Assembly: GCF_004137255.1 (NCBI RefSeq)
Contig: NZ_SDWT01000001.1
Location: 1,116,001-1,180,000, forward strand
Source of the DNA: Nocardioides oleivorans
GTDB taxonomy: Bacteria; Actinomycetota; Actinomycetes; Propionibacteriales; Nocardioidaceae
DNA: 64,000 nt
Direction of reading: 5' to 3'
Below, piece by piece: positions 47,128 to 55,329 of the stretch. Made by a program: the position numbers and the translations under genes. Under the pieces are notes generated by a model. That model was given only the letters and a program-made list of their open reading frames with translations. It made no database searches and was not told the origin of the DNA. Every line of letters starts with the position of its first letter. The first letter of the stretch is position 1.

Positions 47128-47168
47128 TCTCTGCTGAGCCCATCGCGGAGCGATGGGCTCAGCAGAGA
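47128..47168. repeat. 19-bp perfect inverted repeat overlapping tRNA-Ser 3' end
   Basis: Positions 47128-47146 and 47150-47168 are perfect complements around a 3-nt loop. The distal arm includes the last 6 nt of the tRNA-Ser (TGA). It probably acts as the tRNA's terminator, but sharing the acceptor arm is unusual. Confidence 0.75.
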
Positions 47169-47247
47169 GGGCGGGATTCGAACCCGCGGTAGGTCTCCCT
47201 ACGACCGCTTTCAAGGCGGTTCCGATCGGCCGCTCCGGCACCTCTCC
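47163..47247 (-). tRNA. tRNA-Ser (TGA)
   Basis: A class II tRNA on the minus strand. The acceptor GGAGAGG pairs with CCTCTCT (one G-U), the anticodon loop is CTTGAAA (anticodon TGA), the variable arm is long, and the T-loop is GTTCGAATC. A TAGAGT -10-like box lies at 47280-47285. Confidence 0.95.
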
Positions 47248-47328
47248 TCGTACGACGCCGGAGCGTCGCACATCGCCGGACTCTACCCAACGGGTCCGGG
47301 GCATCCCTCGCGTGATGAAATCTCCGCC

Positions 47329-47790
47329 GTGACGTCCGAGACCGCCACCGTCTACCGCCTCGCCCCCGCCGTCGCGGCGCGCCTGCTGGGCGTGGTGCTG
47401 TGCGTGGTCGCCGTGCTCATCCTCGTGTGCACCATCGCGATCGCGGTCGTCGACCTGCACACCGTGTTCCTGCTCGTGCCGGTCGGGCTCACGATCGCGC
47501 TCCTGGTCGCGACGTGGTGGACGTGGCGCGAGAAGGGCTGGGTCGTCCGGGCCACCGACGAGGGCTACCGCGTCCAGTGGGTGCGCGGCGTCGGCGCCGC
47601 GTCCGGCCGCTGGAAGGACGTCGAGGACGCCGTCACCACGACCGTCGCGGACGCGCCCGTGGTGGTGCTCCGACTGCGTGACGGCCGGACCAGCACGATC
47701 CCGGTGGAGATGCTCGCCATCAACCGCGAGGCGTTCGTGCGCGAGCTCCAGGAGCACCTCCAGCGCGGCCAGGGCCTCCGCAAGTCCTGA
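47329..47790 (+). CDS. Two-helix membrane protein with PH-like domain
   Basis: A 153-residue protein with two adjacent membrane helices (LLGVVLCVVAVLILVCTIAI and TVFLLVPVGLTIALLVATWW). A C-terminal domain of about 75 residues resembles the bacterial PH-like fold (GYRVQWVRGVGAASGRWKDV to VVVLRLRDGRTSTIPVEML). It is a known arrangement of small actinobacterial membrane proteins of unknown function. The GTG at 47329 is the best start; no strong RBS is visible. It stands alone, divergent from tRNA-Ser (TGA). Confidence 0.72.
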   Translation: MTSETATVYRLAPAVAARLLGVVLCVVAVLILVCTIAIAVVDLHTVFLLVPVGLTIALLVATWWTWREKGWVVRATDEGYRVQWVRGVGAASGRWKDVEDAVTTTVADAPVVVLRLRDGRTSTIPVEMLAINREAFVRELQEHLQRGQGLRKS

Positions 47791-47887
47791 CGCCGATCGA
47801 CGCAGGCCGGCGGAACTCGCGACCTGATTCGGCGCTGGAGCGCCCGGCCTTGTAGCCTTCTCTGCGCCCGACCTTCGGATCGGGCAT

Positions 47888-47978
47888 GGAGGCGTCGCCT
47901 AGTCCGGTCTATGGCGCCCGCCTGCTAAGCGGGTTTGGGGCTACAACCCCATCGAGGGTTCAAATCCCTCCGCCTCCG
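47888..47978 (+). tRNA. tRNA-Ser (GCT)
   Basis: A class II tRNA of 91 nt. The acceptor GGAGGCG pairs with CGCCTCC, the anticodon loop is CTGCTAA (anticodon GCT), and the T-loop is GTTCAAATC. A TAGCCT -10-like box lies at 47853-47858. Confidence 0.95.
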
Positions 47979-47985
47979 CCGCGAT

Positions 47986-48013
47986 TCGGCCCCCTTCTGC
48001 GGAAGGGGGCCGA
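47986..48013 (+). terminator. Rho-independent terminator after tRNA-Ser (GCT)
   Basis: A 12-bp stem (47986-47997 with 48002-48013) followed by TCCTTTT, one of the few T-tract terminators in the window. Confidence 0.85.
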
Positions 48014-48047
48014 TCCTTTTGCCGCCGATCGGCCGAATTGCAACCTT

Positions 48048-48078
48048 TTGCAGGTATCTGCAATGCACAGACCTGCAA
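48048..48078. promoter_or_regulatory. TGCA-rich repeated palindrome upstream of the repeat peptide
   Basis: TTGCAG-N4-CTGCAA (48048-48063) is a perfect palindrome. A third half-site CTGCAA follows at 48073-48078, and GCAA occurs again near 48040. It lies 85-115 bp before the peptide start. Likely an operator; the binding protein is unknown. Confidence 0.45.
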
Positions 48079-48115
48079 CACCATGGGTGTGACGCCACCA
48101 CGGGCGTGGGGGAGA

Positions 48116-48128
48116 ATGACAGTGTCAT
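48116..48128. promoter_or_regulatory. Palindrome near the repeat-peptide promoter
   Basis: ATGACA-G-TGTCAT, flanked by GGGG and CCCC, lies 33-46 bp before the peptide ATG. GAGAAT just upstream could be its -10 box, so a protein bound here would cover the transcription start. Confidence 0.4.
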
Positions 48129-48161
48129 CCCCTGTGACATGAAACCCTCGAGGTGAAAGAC

Positions 48162-48380
48162 ATGACCCCTGTACGCCGCTTTGCCGCAGCAGCCCTCGTG
48201 GCCGCACTCGGCTCCGGATTCATCGGCCTCGGGGCCACCGCAGCACACGCCGACACGACCTGGGGCTTCAAGTCCAAGGGCAGCCAGAACCTCGGCGACA
48301 CGACCTGGGGCTTCAAGTCCAGGGGCAGCCAGAACCTGGGCGACACGACCTGGGGCTTCAAGATCAAGACGCTCGACTGA
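48162..48380 (+). CDS. Small secreted peptide with three DTTWGF repeats
   Basis: A 72-residue precursor. Residues 1-30 are a Sec signal peptide (MTPVRRF, an Ala/Leu/Gly core, ATAAHA). The predicted mature 42 residues are three tandem units: DTTWGFKSKGSQNLG, DTTWGFKSRGSQNLG and DTTWGFKIKTLD. Cleavage after AHA would leave Asp-Thr-Thr-Trp at the N-terminus. The repeat is also a 45-bp direct repeat in the DNA. The ATG at 48162 follows GAGGTGAAAG; a GTG at 48153 is in frame. It faces a TrmB/LuxR-type regulator across a shared hairpin. I know no characterised homologue; a signalling peptide is one possibility, a structural or antimicrobial peptide another. Confidence 0.8.
   Translation: MTPVRRFAAAALVAALGSGFIGLGATAAHADTTWGFKSKGSQNLGDTTWGFKSRGSQNLGDTTWGFKIKTLD
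48252..48362 (+). repeat. 45-bp tandem repeat inside the peptide gene
   Basis: Units at 48252-48296 and 48297-48341 are nearly identical, and a third partial unit runs from 48342 to about 48362. Confidence 0.85.
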
Positions 48381-48484
48381 CCTGACGTGCCATGATGTGC
48401 ACGCAGTGAAGAGCCGGGACCCGGACCCCTCAACCCCCCACGAGTTCTGGTCCGGAAGCCTCCCCCACAGGCGAGTCCCGGCCG

Positions 48485-48517
48485 CGAGGGCAGCAACTCA
48501 TCGAGTTGCTGCCCTCG
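48485..48517. terminator. Bidirectional hairpin between peptide gene and regulator
   Basis: A perfect 15-bp stem with a 3-nt loop (48485-48499 with 48503-48517). It lies 105 bp past the peptide stop and 26 bp past the convergent regulator stop at 48543. Confidence 0.75.
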
Positions 48518-48542
48518 TCCTGCTTCGGGCCTGTCGAACCGC

Positions 48543-49553
48543 TCAGCGGCGGCCGGCGGCACCCTCGTCGGTCTCGCGACCGGAGATGCCCCGCTTGCCC
48601 ATCTCGTAGCCGAGCTGGAACCGCGTCTCCACCTCGAACTCGCTCTTCAGGTCGGCGACGTAGCCGGCGTACGTCCTCGGGCTGACGCCGAGCCGTTTGG
48701 CGCCGGCCGGGTCCGCCCTGCCCTCGAGCAGCATCCGGATGGTCATCGCGCGCTGCTCCGCGGCGATGTCGCGCATGAGCGAGGTCTCGCTGCTCGTGAA
48801 CGGCCGCGCGCGCTCCCAGTGCCGCTCGAACATGTCGACGAGGTAGCTCACCATCGACGGCTCGCTGATCACCATCGCGGCGCTCACGCCCTCGTGGCTG
48901 GGGATGATCGCCAGTCGCCGGTCGACCACGATGAGCCGGTTGAAGAACTCGTCGAGGGTGCGCACCTCGGCGCCCTCGGCGGTCACCGCGGCGACGTACT
49001 TGCGGGTGTCGGCACCCCGTCGGGCCGCGTGCTGGTAGAGCGTGCGCATCTTCACCCCGCGTCGCAGGGCCGCGATCTCGCGTGCGCCCGCCGCCCCGAG
49101 CTGCTTGACGCCCCGGCGGTCCTGCGGCTGCGCGGTGAGCAGCTCCTCCTCCGCGTCGCTGACCATCGACGCCAGGAAGCTGCCGATGGTCGCGCCGCGG
49201 ATCTCGGCGAACGGGCCGCCGACGGCGCTGGGCGAGCGGCGCCACGCGTGCGAGAGCGTGCTGAAGGCCTGCGCCCAGTGGGCCGACTCGGCGATCAGCT
49301 CGGCGCCCTGCTGGCCGAGCGGAGCGACGACCTGGGCCTGCACTGCGGCCGGGTCGACCGCGCGCCACTGGGCGCCGTCCTCGCTCTTCACGACGAGGCC
49401 GACCTCGACCAGGAGCTCGAAGGCCTCCTGGAGCTCACCACGCTTGACGATGCGCTTGTCGGTGGCGCTCAGGCCGCCGGACGCGACGATCTCCTCGTAG
49501 AGCGGCGTGGCCTGCTCCTCGAACATCCCGCGTTCGTGCTGCCCCAGGGGCAT
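48543..49553 (-). CDS. TrmB/LuxR-type transcriptional regulator
   Basis: A 336-residue regulator. An N-terminal winged helix (about 1-80, YEEIVASGGLSATDKRIVKR), a middle PLD-like sensory domain (VKMRTLYQHAARR to LIVVDRRLAIIPSHEG, about 160-240) and a C-terminal LuxR HTH (RMLLEGRADPAGAKRLGVSP, then RTYAGYVADLKSEF). This architecture is common in Streptomyces and relatives, often beside small secreted peptide genes. RBS AGGTGA precedes the ATG at 49553. It converges on the repeat-peptide gene. An inverted repeat (CATCAC to GTGATG) at 49583-49607 lies upstream and could be its own operator. Confidence 0.78.
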   Translation of the reverse strand: MPLGQHERGMFEEQATPLYEEIVASGGLSATDKRIVKRGELQEAFELLVEVGLVVKSEDGAQWRAVDPAAVQAQVVAPLGQQGAELIAESAHWAQAFSTLSHAWRRSPSAVGGPFAEIRGATIGSFLASMVSDAEEELLTAQPQDRRGVKQLGAAGAREIAALRRGVKMRTLYQHAARRGADTRKYVAAVTAEGAEVRTLDEFFNRLIVVDRRLAIIPSHEGVSAAMVISEPSMVSYLVDMFERHWERARPFTSSETSLMRDIAAEQRAMTIRMLLEGRADPAGAKRLGVSPRTYAGYVADLKSEFEVETRFQLGYEMGKRGISGRETDEGAAGRR

Positions 49554-49642
49554 GACTCACCTCGCCTTCCCAACGCGACCCCATCACGTCCCCGTAGGGG
49601 GTGATGCTGCCACAACGTGCCCAACCACAGCCCCCTGCAACG

Positions 49643-49686
49643 CGTACGACCCGCGTCCCCGAGACGGTGGGGAGACGGGTCGTACG
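49643..49686 (-). terminator. Hairpin downstream of pckG
   Basis: An 11-bp stem (49643-49653 with 49676-49686) with an inner CCCC/GGGG, 33 bp past the pckG stop. Confidence 0.6.
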
Positions 49687-49718
49687 ACGCTGCGGCGGGC
49701 CTCGCCCGCCGGAGGAGA

Positions 49719-51578
49719 TCAGGCGTCGAGGCGGGCCTTGAGCGTGTCGAGCTCGCTCCAGAGGACGGCCGGCAGGTCGTCGCCGAACTTCTCGAACCAC
49801 TCCTCGATCTGCGGGATCTCGGCCTTCCACTCCGCGGCGTCGACGGCGAGGGCCTGGGCGACCTGCTCCTCGGTGAGGTCGAGCCCGTCGATGTCGAGCG
49901 AGCCCGGCGCCGGCACGTGGCCGATCGGGGTCTCGATCGCCGCCGCCTGGCCGTCGATGCGCTCGATGACCCACTTCAGGACGCGGCTGTTCTCACCGAA
50001 CCCGGGCCAGAGGAACCCGCCCTCGTCGTCGCGGCGGAACCAGTTGACGTAGAAGATCTTCGGCAGCTTGGCCGCGTCGTTGTCCTTGCCGATGCCGACC
50101 CAGTGGCCGAAGTAGTCACCGGCGTTGTAGCCGATGAACGGCAGCATCGCCATCGGGTCGCGGCGGACCACGCCGACGGCGCCGACGGCGGCCGCCGTGG
50201 TCTCCGACGACAGCGTGGCGCCCATGAAGGTGCCGTGGTTCCAGTCGCGGGCCTCGGTGACGAGCGGGATCGTCGTCTTGCGGCGACCACCGAACAGGAT
50301 CGCGTCGATCGGCACGCCGCGCGGGTCGTCGTACTCGTCGGCGAGGATCGAGCACTGCTTGATCGGGGTGCAGTAGCGGCTGTTGGCGTGGCTGGAGAGC
50401 TCGCCGGTCTCCTCGAAGATCTCGGGCGTCCAGTGCTCGCCCTTCCAGCTGGTCGCCTCGGCCGGGGTGTCCTCCAGGCCCTCCCACCAGACGTTGCCGT
50501 CGGGGGTCAGCGCCACGTTGGTGAAGACCGAGTTGCCCTTGCGGATGGTCTCCATGGCGTGGGGGTTCGTGTGCTCGTTGGTGCCGGGCGCGACCCCGAA
50601 GAACCCGAACTCCGGGTTGACCGCCCACAGGCGACCGTCCTCGCCGATGCGCATCCAGGCGATGTCGTCGCCGATGGCCTCGACGGTCCAGCCCGGGATG
50701 GTGGGCTTGAGCATCGCGAGGTTGGTCTTGCCGCACGCGCTCGGGAAGGCGGCGGCGACGTACTTGGTCACGCCCTGCGGGGAGGTGAGCTTGAGGATGA
50801 GCATGTGCTCGGCCAGCCAGCCCTCGTCGCGCGCCATGACCGAGGCGATGCGCAGCGCGTAGCACTTCTTGCCGAGCAGGGCGTTGCCGCCGTAGCCGGA
50901 GCCGAAGCTCCAGATCATCCGCTCCTCGGGGAACTGGACGATGTACTTCGTGTCGTTGCACGGCCACGCCACGTCGGCCTGGCCGGACTCGAGCGGCATC
51001 CCGACGGAGTGGAGCGCAGGGACCCACTGCGGGTCGTTGCCTGCCTCGGCGAGCTCCTCGATCCGGTGGAGGACCTCGGTGCCCATCCGGGCCATGACCC
51101 GCATCGAGACGGTGACGTACGCCGAGTCGGTGACCTCGACGCCGAACATCGGCTTCTCGGCGTCGACGTGGCCCATCACGAAGGGGATGACGTACATCGT
51201 GCGGCCGCGCATGCAGCCGGCGTAGAGCCCCCGCATGAGCTCCTTCATCTTCGCCGGGTCCATCCAGTTGTTGGTGGGGCCGGCGTCGCGCTCGTCGACG
51301 GAGCAGATGTAGGTGCGGTCCTCGACGCGGGCGACGTCGGTCGGGTCGGAGGCCGCGTGGAACGAGTTCGGCATGACGTCGGGGTTGAGGCGGGTGAACG
51401 TGCCGGTCGCCTCGAGCGACTCGGTGAGCTGGGCCCACTCCTCGTCGGAGCCGGTGCACCAGTGGATGCTGTCGGGCTGCGTCAGCTCGGCGACCTCGGC
51501 GACCCACGCCAGGATGCCCTGGTGGGTGGTCGGGTGCCCCGTCTCGGTGGTCGTCTGGGGGTCGATCGTTGCGGTCAT
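49719..51578 (-). CDS. pckG: Phosphoenolpyruvate carboxykinase (GTP)
   Basis: Interconverts oxaloacetate and PEP with GTP, linking the TCA cycle to gluconeogenesis. The 619-residue protein is canonical: metal-ligand Lys in GNALLGKKC, metal-ligand His in WLAEHMLI, P-loop [12 protein letters not shown] with the reactive Cys282, GDDIAWM, and the guanine site [11 protein letters not shown]. The ATG at 51578 follows a weak RBS. About 200 bp upstream is AT-rich and probably holds the promoter. The neighbouring gene at 52835 is a diverged paralog. Confidence 0.96.
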   Translation of the reverse strand: MTATIDPQTTTETGHPTTHQGILAWVAEVAELTQPDSIHWCTGSDEEWAQLTESLEATGTFTRLNPDVMPNSFHAASDPTDVARVEDRTYICSVDERDAGPTNNWMDPAKMKELMRGLYAGCMRGRTMYVIPFVMGHVDAEKPMFGVEVTDSAYVTVSMRVMARMGTEVLHRIEELAEAGNDPQWVPALHSVGMPLESGQADVAWPCNDTKYIVQFPEERMIWSFGSGYGGNALLGKKCYALRIASVMARDEGWLAEHMLILKLTSPQGVTKYVAAAFPSACGKTNLAMLKPTIPGWTVEAIGDDIAWMRIGEDGRLWAVNPEFGFFGVAPGTNEHTNPHAMETIRKGNSVFTNVALTPDGNVWWEGLEDTPAEATSWKGEHWTPEIFEETGELSSHANSRYCTPIKQCSILADEYDDPRGVPIDAILFGGRRKTTIPLVTEARDWNHGTFMGATLSSETTAAAVGAVGVVRRDPMAMLPFIGYNAGDYFGHWVGIGKDNDAAKLPKIFYVNWFRRDDEGGFLWPGFGENSRVLKWVIERIDGQAAAIETPIGHVPAPGSLDIDGLDLTEEQVAQALAVDAAEWKAEIPQIEEWFEKFGDDLPAVLWSELDTLKARLDA

Positions 51579-51752
51579 GACCGTTTCCTTCAGCGTGCGT
51601 AGCGGCTGGTTCGCGCGGCCTCGTTGTCGGCGACTTGCGGGGACGCTAACCGCCGCCGGAGTCCGCACATATTGGATCGATCACAGATGTGTGACGTGGG
51701 TCTCGCGGCCTCCGCATTGATTCGTTTCAGCACGCGTGGAGACGTCAGAACG

Positions 51753-51784
51753 CGCGAAAACCCTGCTGGAGCAGGGGTTTCGCG
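51753..51784 (-). terminator. Hairpin downstream of the TauE permease
   Basis: A 14-bp stem with one mismatch and a TGGA loop (51753-51766 with 51771-51784), 30 bp past the permease stop at 51815. Confidence 0.65.
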
Positions 51785-51814
51785 ATCCGGGCGGGTGTGG
51801 GCGCAGCGGGCGGG

Positions 51815-52717
51815 TCAGGCCTCCACGACGTCGCGCACCTCGTCGAGCTCGGCCGTGTCGGCCCGGTGGGCGCGCCACGAGTGCGCGATGGCGTAGGCCC
51901 AGACGGCAGCGATCGCGAGGTAGATCGCGATGGCGACGCCACCGGGCACGGTGACCAGGTCGGCGTTGATGAGGGTGCGGGAGTTGGTGAGGACGATCAG
52001 GCCGCCGACGAGCGAGCCGAGCATGCGGGCCGGGATGACCTTGACGAGCATCGCGGCGAACGGCGCCACGATCACGCCACCGATCAGCAGGCCGGCCACG
52101 ATCTGCCACTGGATGCCGGAGAAGCCGAGTGCGGTGAGGAAGCCGATCGAGGCGGCGAGGGTGACGACGAACTCCGAGGTGCTGACCGAGCCGATGACCT
52201 TGCGCGGCTCCATCCGGCCGCTGGCGAGGAGCGCCGGCGTGCCGATCGGGCCCCAGCCGCCGCCGGCGGTCGCGTCGACGAAGCCCGCCACGCCACCGAG
52301 CGGCACGAGGAACGTCCGGCCGAGCGGCTCGCCGACCCGGCTGGAGTCGAAGCCCTTCACGGTGAAGCGCACAAGGAGGTAGGAGCCGAGCGCGAGGAGG
52401 AGCACCGACATGACGACCTTCGCGAGGTCGACCGGCATGTTGACCAGGAGCGTGGCCCCGATGAAGGCGCCGATCGCGCCCGGGAGCGCGATGGTGCGTA
52501 CGACGCGCCAGTCGACGTTGCCGAAAGTGTGGTGGGAGATGCCCGAGGCGGCGGTGGTGCCGAGCTGGGCGAGCTGGACCATGGCCGACGCCATCGCGGG
52601 GTTGGTGCCGATCATCAGCAGCAGCGTGGTCGAGGTGACGCCGTAGGCCATGCCCAGGCTTCCGTCGACGAGCTGGGCGGCCACGCCCACGAGGGCGAAC
52701 ATGACGAGCTTCTGCAC
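51815..52717 (-). CDS. TauE/SafE-family membrane transporter
   Basis: A 300-residue permease with about eight membrane helices. The family exports sulfite, sulfoacetate and similar anions, but substrates vary. Two repeated halves are visible: VGVAAQLVDGSLGMAYGVTS near the start and LGGVAGFVDATAGGGWGPIG in the middle, each the family signature. The start is GTG at 52717 with GGAGG upstream. It sits alone between two PEPCK-family genes in the same orientation. The 117 bp upstream is unusually AT-rich. Confidence 0.87.
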   Translation of the reverse strand: MQKLVMFALVGVAAQLVDGSLGMAYGVTSTTLLLMIGTNPAMASAMVQLAQLGTTAASGISHHTFGNVDWRVVRTIALPGAIGAFIGATLLVNMPVDLAKVVMSVLLLALGSYLLVRFTVKGFDSSRVGEPLGRTFLVPLGGVAGFVDATAGGGWGPIGTPALLASGRMEPRKVIGSVSTSEFVVTLAASIGFLTALGFSGIQWQIVAGLLIGGVIVAPFAAMLVKVIPARMLGSLVGGLIVLTNSRTLINADLVTVPGGVAIAIYLAIAAVWAYAIAHSWRAHRADTAELDEVRDVVEA

Positions 52718-52742
52718 GGGGACTCCTCCGAGGGCAGGATCA

Positions 52743-52795
52743 GGGCGTTGTCACCAAAGTACACTGAATTGATAAGTAATGCCTCATCAGTGATC
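52743..52795. promoter_or_regulatory. AT-rich promoter/operator region of the TauE gene
   Basis: This stretch contains CACTGA and TCAGTG half-sites about 20 bp apart, GATAAGTAAT between them and TACTTT on the minus strand as a possible -10. It is far more AT-rich than the surroundings. The regulator is unknown. Confidence 0.35.
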
Positions 52796-52834
52796 GGTGT
52801 GGCCTTTCACCCACCCGCGGCGGAGCTCCCGGGA

Positions 52835-54673
52835 TCAGTCCTCGGCGTCGAGGTCGGCGGCCACCCGGCGGTGGGCCTCCCAGATCTCTTCCGGCATCCG
52901 GTCGAACTGGGAGAGGTGCTCCTCGCGGAAGCCCATCTCCTGCCGCCAGCGCTCGTGGTCGATGGTGAGGATCCGCTCGAGGTCGTGCGGCGTGATGTCG
53001 ACGCCCTCGAGGTTGAGCTCCTCCTCGGTCGGGAGGATCCCGACGGCCGTGCGCCGCCCCTCCACCTCGCCGGCCTTGAGCTGCAGCAGCCAGAGCAGCG
53101 GGCGCAGGTTGTCGCGGTAGCCGGGCCAGAGGAAGTGACCGTCGTCGGGGTCGCGCTGGAACCAGTTGACGTGCGCGAAGATCGGCTGCTCCGTCGCTGC
53201 ACCGACGACGTCGAGGTAGTGGCGGGCGTAGTCGCCCTCGCCGTAGGCCATGAAGGGCCGGTTCGACATCGGGTCGTAGCGCAGCTGGCCGTCCACGCCC
53301 TCGGCGGCGAAGGTGGCCTCGGCGCCGAGCGTGAGGCCGTCGTACACGCCCTCCGCGAGGTCGGTGATCGCGCGGATCAGCGGCTCGCGGTCGCGGGTGC
53401 GACCGCCGAAGATGATCGCGTCGATCGGCACGCCCACCGGCTCGTCGTAGTCGCTCGCGATGTTGGGGACGTTGTCGAGCGTGGTGGTGAAGCGGCTGTT
53501 CGGGTGCGCCCAGGCGGCCGAGTCGTCGGACTTGCGGTCGGCCAGCGGCGCGCCGGTCCAGTCGAGCCAGCCGTGCACGTCGGTCGGCGGCTTGGGCGTC
53601 TTGCCCTCCCACCACACCTCGCCGGTGGTGGGGTTGTGGGCGACGTTGGTGAAGATCGCCCGGGTCTCCTCGCCGATGGAGGCGAGCGCGTTGGGGTTCG
53701 TCGTCTCGTTGGTGTCCTTCGCGACGCCGAAGACGCCGTACTCCGGGTTCATCCCCATCAACCGCCCGGACTCCTCGTCGACCCACAGCCAGGCGATGTC
53801 GTCGCCGTAGAACGACACGTGGTAGCGGTCGCCGAGCGCGTCGGGTGCGGCCATCATGGCCAGGTTGGTCTTGCCGGAGGCGCTGGGGAACCCACCGCAG
53901 ACGTGCCAGGTCTTGCCCGTCTCCTTGTCGTGGATGCCGATGAGCATGTACTGCTCGGCGAGGAACTTCCTGCTCGCCCAGCCGTCGTACGCCCCCTGCC
54001 GCAGGCCGTGGGCGATCTTGCCCAGGAGCGCGTTGCCGCCGTAGGACGAGCCGAAGTGCAGGATCGTGCGCTCGTCGGCGACGGTGACGAAGTAGCGCTG
54101 GTCGTCGGCCGTGCCCTGGCCGAGGTGCTCGAGGTCGCCGGTCACGTGGACCGCCCGGACGAAGGAGTCCGGGTCGTCGAGGTCGTTGACGAACTGCACG
54201 CCGACACGCGCCATCCGGATCATGTGGAGCACGACGGTGCGGGTGTCGGTGAGCTCGACGCCGGCCGCCCACGGAGCCAGCGCGTTGCCGGCGGGCGCCA
54301 TCAGGTAGGGGATGACGTACATCGTCTTGCCGGCGGACGCGCCGCGCATCCGGTCGTGCAGCATCGGCTTCATCTCCGAGGCCGGGCGCCAGTTGTTGTA
54401 GACGCCCCTGTCCTTCTCGTCGCTGGTCGCGACGATCGTGCGCTCCTCGGAGCGAGCGGTGTCCTTGTGGTAGCTGCGCGAGTAGTAGCGCCCGGCCCCG
54501 GCCATCTCCAGCTCCCCGGCCGCGACCGCCTCCTCCAGGAGACGCGCGTCGTCGGAGGCGTTGACCACCTCGACGCGCTCGGCTCCGGTGAGCTCGGCGT
54601 ACTCCTTCACGAACTCCCGGACCTTCGGGTTCGTCACACCGGCTTCGTCCAGGACTGCCTCGAGATCTGCCAT
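52835..54673 (-). CDS. PEPCK-like paralog missing metal-binding residues
   Basis: A 612-residue protein aligned along its whole length with GTP-PEPCK but with changed active-site residues. The reactive cysteine of the P-loop is Ser266 (FPSASGKTNLAM). GNALLGKIAHG has Ile where the Mn2+-ligand Lys stands, and FLAEQYMLI has Gln where the Mn2+-ligand His stands. GDDIAW (the Asp ligand), NSRF and the guanine site FLWPGYRDNLR remain. So it probably still binds a nucleotide but may not be a PEPCK. The start at 54673 (MADLEAV) has GAGAGG upstream; an ATG at 54688 is also in frame. Confidence 0.85.
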   Translation of the reverse strand: MADLEAVLDEAGVTNPKVREFVKEYAELTGAERVEVVNASDDARLLEEAVAAGELEMAGAGRYYSRSYHKDTARSEERTIVATSDEKDRGVYNNWRPASEMKPMLHDRMRGASAGKTMYVIPYLMAPAGNALAPWAAGVELTDTRTVVLHMIRMARVGVQFVNDLDDPDSFVRAVHVTGDLEHLGQGTADDQRYFVTVADERTILHFGSSYGGNALLGKIAHGLRQGAYDGWASRKFLAEQYMLIGIHDKETGKTWHVCGGFPSASGKTNLAMMAAPDALGDRYHVSFYGDDIAWLWVDEESGRLMGMNPEYGVFGVAKDTNETTNPNALASIGEETRAIFTNVAHNPTTGEVWWEGKTPKPPTDVHGWLDWTGAPLADRKSDDSAAWAHPNSRFTTTLDNVPNIASDYDEPVGVPIDAIIFGGRTRDREPLIRAITDLAEGVYDGLTLGAEATFAAEGVDGQLRYDPMSNRPFMAYGEGDYARHYLDVVGAATEQPIFAHVNWFQRDPDDGHFLWPGYRDNLRPLLWLLQLKAGEVEGRRTAVGILPTEEELNLEGVDITPHDLERILTIDHERWRQEMGFREEHLSQFDRMPEEIWEAHRRVAADLDAED

Positions 54674-54847
54674 CGCGCTGCCTCTCATCGTGCGGCGGGT
54701 GCGGCCGCCGCGTGTGCGGGTCTAGGCACCCTAGGGCAAGCGTCACACCGACCGATCCACCGATATGGGGGATGCTGATTTCGCTCGGTCGGTCGGGGTC
54801 GGCTATTGTCGTGCAGTCCCCGCGGGCCAGTCGGCCGGCTCGGACAT

Positions 54848-54920
54848 GCGCCTGTAGCTCAACGGATAGAGCATCTGACTACGGATCAGAAGGTTTGGGG
54901 TTCGAATCCCTACAGGCGCG
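54848..54920 (+). tRNA. tRNA-Arg (ACG)
   Basis: The acceptor GCGCCTG pairs with CAGGCGC, the anticodon loop is CTACGGA (anticodon ACG), and the T-loop is GTTCGAATC. A possible -10 TATTGT lies at 54804-54809. Its 3' half is repeated at 58586-58628. Confidence 0.95.
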
Positions 54921-54923
54921 CAG
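54881..54923 (+). repeat. Left attachment-like repeat (tRNA-Arg 3' half)
   Basis: 43 bp from the anticodon to 3 bp past the tRNA match 58586-58628 at 41 of 43 positions in the same orientation. Such 3'-tRNA repeats mark integrase attachment sites. Confidence 0.75.
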
Positions 54924-54928
54924 GACGT

Positions 54929-54970
54929 AAAGGGTCTCCAACCGGCGGAAACGCTGATTGGAGACCCTTT
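54929..54970 (+). terminator. Hairpin after tRNA-Arg
   Basis: A 13-bp stem (54929-54941 with 54958-54970) just past the tRNA, inside the putative island. The 240 bp beyond it holds no gene I can recognise. Confidence 0.75.
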
Positions 54971-55212
54971 GCTCGTCGCCGGTCCGATCGGCCCAGGCGG
55001 TGTCGGACGGACCGGCGGACACACTCTGCTGCCTGCACAATCGTCTCGACGTCTATCTGCACCGGGGACTGCCGCACGGGTGGGTGACATCTGAACCTGC
55101 GTCGATCTCTCGGCACCGAAGGATGTGCATCATGCCGAGGTCAGATCGATGGACCGTGTCGGAGCGCTGATCATGACCCCAGCCGCCACCCCAGGCGGCC
55201 TGACCCAACCTG

Positions 55213-55329
55213 TCACCCGTTCGTGCAGCAGTCCCCACAGCTTCGTGCACCGGCGCCGATGATCACCACGTCGTACGTCTCGCGGGCTCCTGCCGCACCG
55301 ATCACGGAACCCGGAGTCGCTGCGGTCAT
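55213..55329 (-). pseudogene. Oxidoreductase stub (FAD-binding start only)
   Basis: An ATG at 55329 overlapping the restored stop of the DUF308 gene begins MTAATPGSV and reaches ETYDVVIIGAGA, the first strand of a Rossmann FAD/NAD fold. It then loses similarity and stops after 38 residues. The rest of the flavoprotein appears deleted near 55250. The overlap shows the two genes once formed an operon. Confidence 0.6.

Noticed and set aside
48252..48362. 45-bp tandem repeat as a mobile or CRISPR repeat
   Set aside because: The repeat is in frame inside a signal-peptide-bearing ORF with a proper RBS; no spacers.
51661..51720. CRP site upstream of pckG (TCACA and TGTGA half-sites)
   Set aside because: The half-sites face outward with 4 nt between them, the wrong arrangement for TGTGA-N6-TCACA.
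55130..55325. C-terminal extension of the DUF308 frame to 55130
   Set aside because: After about residue 178 the sequence becomes Arg-rich and unlike DUF308 proteins, whereas a neighbouring frame gives a sensible ending at 55326. I treat it as a frameshift.
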